Below are positions 1 to 6,647 of a stretch of 6,689 nt of DNA, piece by piece. The first letter of the stretch is position 1, and each line of letters begins with the position of its first letter. Position numbers and translations under genes: made by a program. This DNA is from Mycobacterium sp. (GTDB taxonomy: Bacteria; Actinomycetota; Actinomycetes; Mycobacteriales; Mycobacteriaceae), in NCBI GenBank assembly GCA_023264755.1, contig JAHFVB010000289.1:1-6689 (forward strand), in the 5' to 3' direction. Under the pieces are notes generated by a model, which worked only from the letters and a program-made list of their open reading frames with translations, did not search any database and was not told where the DNA came from.

Positions 1-2
1 TC

Positions 3-284
3 CCCGTGACTCGGGCCGTGCCGGAGCCGCCCAGCGTCCGGAGCCCTGGCGGGCCCGCACCCGGACCGATTCCGTACCCGGGGGCAGCGCCATACGGAGC
101 TCCGCTCTACGGCGCCGACGGCACGCCGCTCGATCCCGGGCTACCCCAAGCACCCCCACCAGGGGCGCCACGCGAACCGGGTCCGCCACCGCCAGGATCG
201 GAACCGTTCGTCGTGCCCAATCCGGCGAAGAGCCAGCCCACGCCGGGGGCGCCGCCACCAAACGTGGTCGTGCCATCGCCGTGA
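3..284 (+). CDS. mceA: MceA family protein, C-terminal tail only (5' truncated by window edge)
   Basis: The reading frame is open from the first complete codon of the window to a TGA stop at 282-284, so this is the last 93 residues of a longer gene. What is visible is almost entirely low-complexity sequence rich in Pro, Gly and Ala. Inside it is a short Tyr/Asp-Gly segment, YGAPLYGADGTPLDPG (bases 93-140), followed by LPQAPPPG. From memory, a GTPL-x-PGLP-x-APPPG stretch is typical of the C-terminus of mycobacterial MceA proteins. The gene also sits directly before mceB, where mceA belongs. The MCE domain and membrane anchor are outside the window. A GTG at base 6 lies in frame but should not be taken as the start, since the frame continues upstream and this composition would be odd for a free-standing protein. 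MceA is one of the six subunits of the envelope lipid-transport complex. Confidence 0.88.
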   Translation, partial: PVTRAVPEPPSVRSPGGPAPGPIPYPGAAPYGAPLYGADGTPLDPGLPQAPPPGAPREPGPPPPGSEPFVVPNPAKSQPTPGAPPPNVVVPSP

Positions 285-310
285 ACCGTCATCACACCAA
301 GGTCGTCAGT

Positions 311-319
311 AGGAAGGGG
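311..319 (+). promoter_or_regulatory. Ribosome binding site of mceB
   Basis: AGGAAGGGG is a strong Shine-Dalgarno-like purine run ending 8 bases before the GTG at 328. It supports that GTG as the mceB start. It lies in the 43-base gap between mceA and mceB, the only gap of more than two bases between genes in this window. I see no promoter-like elements or operator palindrome in the rest of the gap. Confidence 0.75.
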
Positions 320-327
320 CCACTTCA

Positions 328-1356
328 GTGAGAGACAATCTGGGCGGCGCCATTTGGCGGCTCACGATCTTCCTGACGGTCTGTGCGCTCGGTCTGTTCG
401 GGCTGCTTGCCATCTTTGCCCAGCTGAGATTTCAGGACGAGCGGACCTATCGAGCCCAGTTCAGCGATGTGTCCGGCCTCATCGTCGGCGACTTCGTGCG
501 CATCGCGGGGGTCGAGGTCGGAAAAGTCAAGAGCGTTGCGGTTCAGGATGATTCCACGGTGCTGGTGGGATTCACCACCGACGACTCGGTGGTCCTGACG
601 CAAGGTAGCAAGGCAGTCATCCTGTACGACAACCTGATTGGCGACCGATATCTCAGCCTGGAGGAGGGTGCCGGCGGAACGAGGGCACTGCCGGCCGGCG
701 GGACCATCCCGCTAGATCACACGTCCCCGGCCCTGGACCTGGACGCACTCATCGGAGGATTCCGGCCCCTGTTCCGAGCGCTCAACCCCGACCAGGTGAA
801 CGCGCTCTCGGGTCAACTGATCGCAGCGCTTCAGGGCCAAGGCTCGACGTTCCAGACGTTCTTCGCGCATACGGCGGAGCTGACCGGCGCCCTTGCTGAT
901 CGTGACAAGGTGATCGGCGACGTCATCGTCAACCTCAAGGTGCTGCTGGGCTCGCTCGGAGACCAGAGCACGCGATTCGCCAAGGCCGTCGACTCACTGA
1001 GCACGCTGATGGGGACGCTGGCCGATCGCAAAGTCGACATCGCCAACGCCGTGGCCTACGGAAACGAAGCGGCCGGCACGTTCGCCGACCTACTGTCCCA
1101 GGCGCGTCCGCCTGCACAGAAGGCAGTGCGCGAGACGGACCGAGCCGCCGGCCAGGTGATGTCCGACCACGACTACGTCGACCATCTGTTGGCCATCCTG
1201 CCCGACGCCTACGCACATCTGAACCGCCAGGGCATCTATGGCGACTACTTCTCCTTCTATCTCTGTGACCTCGTCCTGAAGGTCAACGGAAAGGGCGGTC
1301 AGCCGGTGTACATCAAGGTCGCCGGGCAGTCCTCGGGGAGGTGCGCGCCGAAGTGA
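328..1356 (+). CDS. mceB: MceB family protein of an mce lipid-transport operon (Mce3-like)
   Basis: This 342-residue protein has the full MceB layout. A short N-terminus is followed by a single membrane segment (about residues 12-33), then the MCE/MlaD domain (about 37-113) with the glycine-rich signature FVRIAGVEVGKV. Next come LIGDRYL and the Mce-type motif SPALDLDALIGGFRPLFRAL (133-152), and a long, mostly helical region to about 290. The C-terminus has two cysteines, Cys313 (FYLCD) and Cys339 (SGRCAPK). There is no proline-rich tail, which is normal for MceB. The GTG start at 328 is well placed behind a ribosome binding site. Known family role: a membrane-anchored periplasmic subunit of the six-protein Mce complex that carries lipids or sterols. 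The LKVNGKGGQPVYIK segment and SGRCAPK ending resemble Mce3B as I remember it more than Mce1B, 2B or 4B; this is recollection, not an alignment. Confidence 0.95.
   Translation: MRDNLGGAIWRLTIFLTVCALGLFGLLAIFAQLRFQDERTYRAQFSDVSGLIVGDFVRIAGVEVGKVKSVAVQDDSTVLVGFTTDDSVVLTQGSKAVILYDNLIGDRYLSLEEGAGGTRALPAGGTIPLDHTSPALDLDALIGGFRPLFRALNPDQVNALSGQLIAALQGQGSTFQTFFAHTAELTGALADRDKVIGDVIVNLKVLLGSLGDQSTRFAKAVDSLSTLMGTLADRKVDIANAVAYGNEAAGTFADLLSQARPPAQKAVRETDRAAGQVMSDHDYVDHLLAILPDAYAHLNRQGIYGDYFSFYLCDLVLKVNGKGGQPVYIKVAGQSSGRCAPK
1334..1341 (+). promoter_or_regulatory. Ribosome binding site that decides the mceC start
   Basis: CGGGGAGG lies inside the 3' end of mceB. It touches the upstream in-frame GTG at 1341, leaving no room for a ribosome to use that codon. 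It is 11 bases ahead of the GTG at 1353, a workable if long distance. This favours 1353 as the mceC start. Confidence 0.6.
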
Positions 1357-2705
1357 AGTCCTTCCAGGAGCGCAATCCGTTCACCATCGGGCTCATCGGC
1401 GTGAGTCTGACCCTGGCGATCATCGTCGGCGCGTTGAACTTCACCAGACTGCCATTCCTCAACCAAGCCAGAACGTACTCGGCATATTTCGCGGAGGGCG
1501 GGGGACTGCTCTCCGGCTCCGCGGTACAGGTTTCAGGCGCACCGGTGGGTGCGGTACGAGACATCTCATTGGCTGGTGACCGGGTGCTGGTCACCTTCAC
1601 CGTCGACAAGTCGATCCGCATCGGCGATCGGACCGAGGCAGCCATCAAGACCAAGAGCGTGCTCGGCGCGAAGATCCTCGAGGTATTCCCGCGTGGCAGT
1701 GGTCAATTGGACCAGGCCATCCCACTAGAGCGGACCAAGTCGCCCTATCAGCTCCCTGACGCGCTGGGCGACCTGAGCATGACGATCAGCGGGCTCAACA
1801 CCGACCAGATCTCGGATTCGCTTACCGTGCTGGCGAATACGTTCAAGGACACTCCGCCCGAGCTCAAGGTCGCAGTCGAGGGTGTCGCTCGGTTCTCGGC
1901 CACCCTCGACCAGCGCGACGCGGAACTCCGATCCTTGCTGACCAACGCCAAGAAGGTAACCGGCGTGCTGGCCGATAGAAGCGACCAGGTCGTCAAATTG
2001 CTGGCCGACACCAACGCGCTGCTGGTTCAGCTGCGAACACAGAGCAACGCGCTCGATTCGCTGTCGATGAACATCGTCGCCGTGACTGGCCAAATCAAGG
2101 GCTTCATCGCTGACCAGCGCGGCATCTTGAAGCCCGCGTTGGACAAGCTGAACGGCGTGCTGGCCACGATCGAGAATCGGAAGAAAGAGGTGCAACAGTC
2201 GATCAAGGGGTTGAACGGGTATGCCCTCGCACTGGGTGAGGCGGTCTCGTCGGGCCCCTTCTTCAAGGCCTATCTGGCCAACCTGTTCCCCGGCCAGTTC
2301 GTCCAACCGTTCGTCGATGCCGCGTTCTCCGATCTCGGCCTCGACCCCAATGTGTTGTTGCCCTCCCAGCGCGGTGACCCTCAAACCGGCCAACCGGGAA
2401 CGCCTCCGCTGCCGATGCCCTATCCGCGCACCGGCCAGGGCGGCGATCCGAAATTGAACCTGCCCGACGCGATTACCGGCAATCCGGGGGATCCTCGCTA
2501 CCCGTATCGCGAACCGCTGCCTGCCCCACCTCCAGGCGGGCCCCCTCCGGGACCACCCGCGGGGTACGAACCCACGCCGGCGCCGTCTGCTCCCGCGACC
2601 GCAGGGCCTGCGGCGCCCGGGCCGGCGGGGGTGACGGTGGTGCCGCTACCCGCACCGGGTCCGGCCGAACCCGCGACGCCGACTCCTGAAGGGGGTCAGT
2701 CATGA
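1353..2705 (+). CDS. mceC: MceC family protein of an mce lipid-transport operon
   Basis: From the chosen GTG the protein has 450 residues. It shows one N-terminal membrane segment (about 10-30), an MCE/MlaD domain (about 39-114; SGSAVQVSGAPVGAV, then KTKSVLGAKILEVFPRG), and a long helical region with DQRDAELRSLL and VLADRSDQVVKLL repeats of heptad-like character (about 140-300). A low-complexity Pro/Gly tail follows (about 340-450), containing NLPDAITGNPGDPRYPYREP and runs of PPPGG. The start overlaps the mceB stop as GTGA (1353-1356). A GTG at 1341 would add four residues, but it abuts the Shine-Dalgarno sequence, so 1353 is preferred. The protein has no cysteine at all, unlike MceB, MceD and MceF. 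By family knowledge it is one of the six anchored subunits of the Mce lipid transporter. Confidence in the family is high; the substrate is not readable. Confidence 0.94.
   Translation: MKSFQERNPFTIGLIGVSLTLAIIVGALNFTRLPFLNQARTYSAYFAEGGGLLSGSAVQVSGAPVGAVRDISLAGDRVLVTFTVDKSIRIGDRTEAAIKTKSVLGAKILEVFPRGSGQLDQAIPLERTKSPYQLPDALGDLSMTISGLNTDQISDSLTVLANTFKDTPPELKVAVEGVARFSATLDQRDAELRSLLTNAKKVTGVLADRSDQVVKLLADTNALLVQLRTQSNALDSLSMNIVAVTGQIKGFIADQRGILKPALDKLNGVLATIENRKKEVQQSIKGLNGYALALGEAVSSGPFFKAYLANLFPGQFVQPFVDAAFSDLGLDPNVLLPSQRGDPQTGQPGTPPLPMPYPRTGQGGDPKLNLPDAITGNPGDPRYPYREPLPAPPPGGPPPGPPAGYEPTPAPSAPATAGPAAPGPAGVTVVPLPAPGPAEPATPTPEGGQS
2688..2695 (+). promoter_or_regulatory. Ribosome binding site of mceD, inside the mceC 3' end
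   Basis: GAAGGGGG lies within the last codons of mceC and ends 6 bases before the ATG at 2702. Together with the ATGA overlap, this suggests that ribosomes finishing mceC restart on mceD. Confidence 0.65.
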
Positions 2706-4042
2706 ATTGGGCGCGTGTTCGCATCGCCTTGGCCGTGGCGTTCGTGCTCGTTCTGACCGCGGGAGTCGTGACGCTCACCAGGGCGACGGCCAGCGGTGGA
2801 AGGATCCACGCCACTGCGTACTTCGACAATTCGAACGGATTGTTCCCCGGTGACGAGATTCGAGTCCTCGGCATACCGATCGGCTACATCGACACCATCA
2901 CTCCGGAGCCGCAGCGTGCGAAGGTGACCTTTTGGTATGACGCCAAGTACAAGGTCCCCGCCGACGCGAAGGCCGTGATCTTGTCACCGTCATTGGTGAC
3001 GTCGCGGGCGATTCAATTGACGCCCGCTTACCGCACCGGGCAGGTGATGGCAGACCATGCGGTCATCCCCATCGAACGCACCGCCGTTCCCATGGAGTTC
3101 GACGACCTCCGCAAGCAACTGGAGAAGCTGAGCGATGCGTTGCAGCCGACACAGCCCGGCGGGGTGAGCACCCTTGGGGCGTTCATCAATACGGCCGCCG
3201 ACAACCTGAGAGGCAATGGGGCCGACATCCGCGACACCATCGTCAAACTCTCGCAGGCATTTTCGATACTGGGCGACCACAGTGACGACATCTTCGGCAC
3301 CGTCCACAACCTGTCGGTTCTGGTGTCCGCGCTGCAGAGCAGTACCGACCTGTTGCGCCAGCTCAACATCAACCTCGCAGCGGTCACCACGCTGCTCGCC
3401 AACGGACCCAACGAAGTAGGTCAGGCCGTGAACAGCATCAACGACGTCGTCGACGACGTAAGGAGCTTCATCGCCGACAACAAGGAGACGCTGGGCACCA
3501 CGACCGACAAGCTGGCGTCGGTGACCCAGATTCTCGTGGAGAGCAAGGACGATCTGAAACAGACCCTGCACGTCGTACCGAACGCGCTGATTAACTTCAC
3601 CAACATCTACCAACCCGCTCAGGGCACACTCACCGGTGCCCTCGCGCTGAACAACTTCGCGAACCCCATCGATTTCTTGTGTTCGGCGATACAGGCCGCG
3701 TCCCGGCTCGGCGCCGAAGAGTCGGCCAAACTGTGCGTCCAGTACCTAGCTCCGATCATCAAGAACCGCCAGTACAACTTCCCGCCCATCGGAGCCAACC
3801 CGTTCGTGGGCACCGCGGCCAGGCCGAACGAACTGTCCTACAGCCAGGATTGGCTGCGCCCGGACTACGTTCCGCCGCCCGCTACGCCCGCGGATGCCGC
3901 TGCCGCTGCCGCCGAGGCTCCGCCACTGGCTGCGGAAGCGCCACCCGGTCTGGACCCGGTCGCCGCCGCAGCACCCGCCGCCGCATCGACCGATCCGGCC
4001 GCTGGGCTACCGGGTCTGATGGTTCCAACCGCGGGAGGATGA
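2702..4042 (+). CDS. mceD: MceD family protein of an mce lipid-transport operon
   Basis: This 446-residue protein starts at an ATG that overlaps the mceC stop (ATGA, 2702-2705). It has a membrane anchor (about residues 5-25), an MCE/MlaD domain (about 34-110, with GDEIRVLGIPIGYID and SPSLVTSRAIQLTP), and an extended helical region rich in Asp/Asn/Leu (about 130-300). A very characteristic MceD block follows: NIYQPAQGTLTGALALNNFA, then FLCSAIQAASRLGAEESAKL and CVQYLAPIIKNRQYNFPPIG (about 301-364). A YSQDWLRPDYVPPP segment leads into an Ala/Pro-rich tail (about 391-432) ending GLPGLMVPTAGG. Two cysteines, Cys327 and Cys345, fall in the conserved block 18 residues apart and could form a disulphide. 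Family role: an anchored periplasmic subunit of the six-component Mce lipid transporter. I see nothing truncated or frameshifted. Confidence 0.95.
   Translation: MNWARVRIALAVAFVLVLTAGVVTLTRATASGGRIHATAYFDNSNGLFPGDEIRVLGIPIGYIDTITPEPQRAKVTFWYDAKYKVPADAKAVILSPSLVTSRAIQLTPAYRTGQVMADHAVIPIERTAVPMEFDDLRKQLEKLSDALQPTQPGGVSTLGAFINTAADNLRGNGADIRDTIVKLSQAFSILGDHSDDIFGTVHNLSVLVSALQSSTDLLRQLNINLAAVTTLLANGPNEVGQAVNSINDVVDDVRSFIADNKETLGTTTDKLASVTQILVESKDDLKQTLHVVPNALINFTNIYQPAQGTLTGALALNNFANPIDFLCSAIQAASRLGAEESAKLCVQYLAPIIKNRQYNFPPIGANPFVGTAARPNELSYSQDWLRPDYVPPPATPADAAAAAAEAPPLAAEAPPGLDPVAAAAPAAASTDPAAGLPGLMVPTAGG
4033..4038 (+). promoter_or_regulatory. Ribosome binding site that decides the mceE start
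   Basis: GGGAGG sits at the very end of mceD. An in-frame ATG at 4039 touches it directly, whereas the ATG at 4045 is 6 bases away, the normal distance. The second ATG is therefore preferred; the choice changes the protein by only two residues. Confidence 0.65.
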
Positions 4043-4044
4043 CG

Positions 4045-4113
4045 ATGCGAACGATCGGCAAGGCAAGACTCCTGACGCTCCTGGTGGCAGCCGCGGCAGG
4101 ACTGTCCGGTTGT
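4045..4113 (+). other. Lipoprotein signal peptide and lipidation cysteine of MceE
   Basis: These bases encode residues 1-23. Residues 1-22 are a type II signal peptide with basic N-region and Ala/Leu core, and the TGT at 4111-4113 encodes the +1 cysteine of the lipobox Leu-Ser-Gly-Cys. By established lipoprotein biogenesis, Lgt would lipidate this cysteine and LspA would cut before it. Confidence 0.88.
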
Positions 4114-5175
4114 GGCTGGCACGGATTGAACTCCCTGCCACTGCCGGGAACAGCGGGTGGTGGACCCGGTGCGTACACCGTGCAGGCCGAACTGCCAGAC
4201 GTGGCCAACATTCAGGAGAACTCCCGCGTGCGCGTCGGGGACGTCACCGTCGGCAACGTCACCAAGATCCAGCGGAAGGACTGGCACGCACTTCTGACGA
4301 TGACCCTCGATCCCAACGTGGTCCTGCCGGCCAATGCGACGGCGACGATCGGGCAGACGAGCCTGCTCGGATCGCTGCACGTCGAGCTGGCACCGCCCAA
4401 GGACGCGGCCCCGGTCGGCCGGCTGCATGACGGATCGTTCATTCCGCTCGCCTCGGGCGGCACCTATCCCTCCACCGAACGCACCTTGGCCGCACTGTCG
4501 ATGGTGCTCAACGGAGGCGGTGTCGGTCAGCTCCAGGACATCACCCAGGCGCTCAGCGTCGCGTTCGCCGGCCGAGAGGATGACCTGCGCAGCCTGATCG
4601 GGCAGCTAGACCAGTTCGTGGCCAACGTCAACTCGCAACGGGATGACATCATCGCCGCCAACGAGAGCCTGGCCAGCCTGGCGGGACAGTTCGCGGCGCA
4701 GGAACCGGTGGTGGACGCCGCACTCAAGAACATCCCAGATGCGCTGGCAGTGCTGAAGGAACAACGACAACATTTCGTCGACGCACTGGACACCCTGGGC
4801 AAGTTCAGCGCACTGGCCGCAGATTCAGCCAACCAGACCAAGGACGCTCTGGTGAAGGAGTTGAAGGACGTCGGGCCAGTGCTGCAGTCGCTGGCCGATG
4901 CCGGGCCCGCGCTGACTCGATCGCTGAACCTCTACGGGACCCTGCCGTTCCCAACGGAACAGCTCGCCAACTGGGTTCGAGGCGACTATGCCAACCTGAC
5001 GGCCGTCATCGATCTAACCCTGAGCCGCCTCGACGCCGGCTTCTTCACCGGCACTCGGTTCGAGGGCGCGCTCACCAGGCTCGAGCTGCAGTGGGGGCGG
5101 ACCATCGGGCAGATGCCCAGCCCCTATACGGCCGGAAACCCCCTCGTCGCGCCATATCACTGGAATGGGCCCTAA
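4045..5175 (+). CDS. mceE: MceE family lipoprotein of an mce lipid-transport operon (LprK/L/M/N-type)
   Basis: From the ATG at 4045 the protein has 376 residues. It begins with a lipoprotein signal peptide: basic residues (Arg2, Lys6, Arg8), a hydrophobic core (9-18) and the lipobox LSGC, with the lipidated cysteine at residue 23. GWHGLNSLPLPGT follows, the usual start of mature MceE proteins. An MCE/MlaD domain (about 43-118) and a helical region (about 145-295) come next. The C-terminal block is MceE-like: GTLPFPTEQLANWVRGDYAN, then LELQWGRTIGQMPSPYTAGN and ending PYHWNGP. There is no proline-rich tail. Known family role: the lipid-anchored subunit of the Mce complex. If the locus is mce3-like it would correspond to LprM, but that is inference. 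The gene starts two bases after the mceD stop. The open frame continues well upstream inside mceD, but that extension lacks any signal and is not used. Confidence 0.95.
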   Translation: MRTIGKARLLTLLVAAAAGLSGCGWHGLNSLPLPGTAGGGPGAYTVQAELPDVANIQENSRVRVGDVTVGNVTKIQRKDWHALLTMTLDPNVVLPANATATIGQTSLLGSLHVELAPPKDAAPVGRLHDGSFIPLASGGTYPSTERTLAALSMVLNGGGVGQLQDITQALSVAFAGREDDLRSLIGQLDQFVANVNSQRDDIIAANESLASLAGQFAAQEPVVDAALKNIPDALAVLKEQRQHFVDALDTLGKFSALAADSANQTKDALVKELKDVGPVLQSLADAGPALTRSLNLYGTLPFPTEQLANWVRGDYANLTAVIDLTLSRLDAGFFTGTRFEGALTRLELQWGRTIGQMPSPYTAGNPLVAPYHWNGP

Positions 5176-5177
5176 CC

Positions 5178-6647
5178 ATGCATCTTTCGAGACGAATTCT
5201 CGTCCAGCTGGCCGTGTTCCTGGTCGTGGCCGCCATCGCGATGTGCGTCATGCTGTTCGGATACGTCAAGGCGCCGGCACTGTTCTTCGGAATCGGTCGC
5301 TATACGGTGACGGTGGAGCTGCCGGCCACCGGAGGCCTCTACAAGACCGCCAACGTCACCTACCGAGGTACGGAGGTGGGACGTGTCACAGCCGTCGACT
5401 TGACCAAGGACGGCGGCGTCAAAGCCACCCTTTCGCTCGACGCCGCCGTCAAGATCCCCGCGGATCTCGACGCGGAGGTGCACAGCACCTCGGCGGTCGG
5501 TGAACAGTACGTCGCGCTGCTGCCGCGCTCCGGCGGCTCCGCTCCGCTCAAGGACGGCGACGTGATACCGGAGTCGCGGGCAGTGGTGCCTCCCGACATC
5601 AACGCGCTGCTGGACAGCACTAGCCGCGGTCTCGATGCGATCCCAGGCGACAACTTGCAGACCGTGGTGGACGAGTCCTACACCGCCTTTGGCGGTTTGG
5701 GACCGGAGCTCTCGCGAATCGTCCGGGGGTCGACGACCTTGGCCTTGGATGCGCGCAAGAATCTCGACCCCATGCTCACTCTGATCGATCAATCGAAGCC
5801 GGTACTGGACACCCAGAGCGATACCGCCGATTCGATCCAGGCTTGGGCAAACAACTTGGCGAAGATCACCGGATCGCTGCGCGACCACGATCCGGCGGTA
5901 GTCGGCGTACTGCGCGATGCGGGGACGGCAGCCGAGGAGGTGCGCAGCCTCTTCGACCGGCTACGGCCCACGTTGCCGATCCTGTTGTCGAACCTGGTGA
6001 CGGTGAACCAAGTGGCGATCGCCTACCATCCGAGCATCGAGCAGATCCTGGTGCTCGTGCCGACCGCAACGGCCGACCTGCAGGCGATCGGCGTCGCGAA
6101 CCGCAACACGAAGCAGGCCTATACCGGCCAATATCTGAGCTTCAATCTCAACCTCAACCTGCCCTCGACGTGCAGCACGGGATTCCTTCCAGCCCAGCAG
6201 CTTCGAGGCATGGCCGCAGAGGACTCACCGCCGCGTCCGCCCGGCGACGTGTACTGCCGGGTCCCGCAGGATTCGACGCTCAACGTTCGCGGTGCGCGCA
6301 ACTATCCGTGTATCACACGGCCGGGAAAGCGTGCGGCGACGGTGAAGTTGTGCGAGAGCGACGAGCCATACGTTCCGTTGAACGACGGCTTCAACTGGAA
6401 GGGCGATCCCAACGCGACGTCGACCGGTCAGGCCATCCCGGAGCTTCCGCCAGGGCCGCCCGCTGCTGCGGCGCTTCCCGCTCCGCCGCCACCGCCGGCC
6501 TCCCCGCCTGTGGCGATCGCCGACTACGACCCGGCTACCGGTACGTATGTGGCGCCCGACGGGCGGGTCTACATCCAGAGCGATCTCGCCGCCAACTCAG
6601 GAAGTGAGCAGACATGGCAAAGCATGCTGATACCGCCGGGGAGCTGA
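5178..6647 (+). CDS. mceF: MceF family protein of an mce lipid-transport operon
   Basis: The 489-residue protein starts at the ATG two bases after the mceE stop. No clear Shine-Dalgarno sequence precedes it, so it probably depends on ribosomes arriving from mceE. It has a membrane segment (about residues 10-30), an MCE/MlaD domain (about 40-117; NVTYRGTEVGRV, STSAVGEQYVALLP), and a helical region (about 140-300). The MceF-specific block follows: TGQYLSFNLNLNLPSTCSTG (316-335), then GDVYCRVPQDSTLNVRGARN, CITRPGKRA and KLCESDEPYVPLNDGFNWKG, up to about residue 409. Four cysteines (332, 360, 378, 392) lie here and could form two disulphides; Cys23 is in the anchor. A Pro/Ala linker (about 422-445) leads to a non-repetitive ending with DYDPATGTYVAPDGRVY and TWQSMLIPPGS. 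An in-frame start at 5091 inside mceE would put a polar extension before the anchor and is rejected. Confidence 0.95.
   Translation: MHLSRRILVQLAVFLVVAAIAMCVMLFGYVKAPALFFGIGRYTVTVELPATGGLYKTANVTYRGTEVGRVTAVDLTKDGGVKATLSLDAAVKIPADLDAEVHSTSAVGEQYVALLPRSGGSAPLKDGDVIPESRAVVPPDINALLDSTSRGLDAIPGDNLQTVVDESYTAFGGLGPELSRIVRGSTTLALDARKNLDPMLTLIDQSKPVLDTQSDTADSIQAWANNLAKITGSLRDHDPAVVGVLRDAGTAAEEVRSLFDRLRPTLPILLSNLVTVNQVAIAYHPSIEQILVLVPTATADLQAIGVANRNTKQAYTGQYLSFNLNLNLPSTCSTGFLPAQQLRGMAAEDSPPRPPGDVYCRVPQDSTLNVRGARNYPCITRPGKRAATVKLCESDEPYVPLNDGFNWKGDPNATSTGQAIPELPPGPPAAAALPAPPPPPASPPVAIADYDPATGTYVAPDGRVYIQSDLAANSGSEQTWQSMLIPPGS
6599..6608 (+). promoter_or_regulatory. Possible ribosome binding site for the gene after mceF
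   Basis: AGGAAGTGAG lies near the end of mceF, 5 bases before an ATG at 6614 that opens the frame running off the window. It supports 6614 over the alternative ATG at 6647, which has GGGGAG (6638-6643) only 3 bases ahead. Confidence 0.45.

Noticed and set aside
285..327. Internal promoter or regulator site between mceA and mceB
   Set aside because: The 43 bases hold a ribosome binding site but no convincing -10/-35 pair or palindrome; an internal promoter cannot be supported.
1575..1595. Inverted repeat GGTGACC / GGTCACC with a 7-base loop inside mceC
   Set aside because: It lies in the coding sequence of the conserved MCE domain, has short arms and no following T-run. It is probably chance in G+C-rich DNA rather than a terminator or regulatory hairpin.
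1725..2393. Long reverse-strand open frame opposite mceC (222 codons), with similar ones opposite mceD and mceF
   Set aside because: These mirror the codon pattern of the + strand genes in high-G+C DNA. They have no recognisable domains or sensible gene context, while the + strand genes are clearly real.
3444..3459. Perfect 16-base palindrome ACGTCGTCGACGACGT inside mceD
   Set aside because: It encodes an Asp/Val run (VVDD) where GTC and GAC codons are complementary, so a palindrome arises easily. It is mid-gene and has no promoter nearby, so an operator role is unsupported.
3679..4044. Long open frame extending mceE upstream through the end of mceD
   Set aside because: It is Arg/Pro-rich, typical of an off-frame reading of high-G+C coding DNA. 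It would bury the MceE lipoprotein signal peptide mid-protein, and a good ribosome binding site lies just before 4045.
4978..4986. RGD tripeptide in MceE (residues 312-314) as a possible host integrin-binding motif
   Set aside because: It falls in the conserved RGDYAN block of the MceE family, which is explained by fold conservation. An RGD tripeptide alone is not evidence of cell adhesion.
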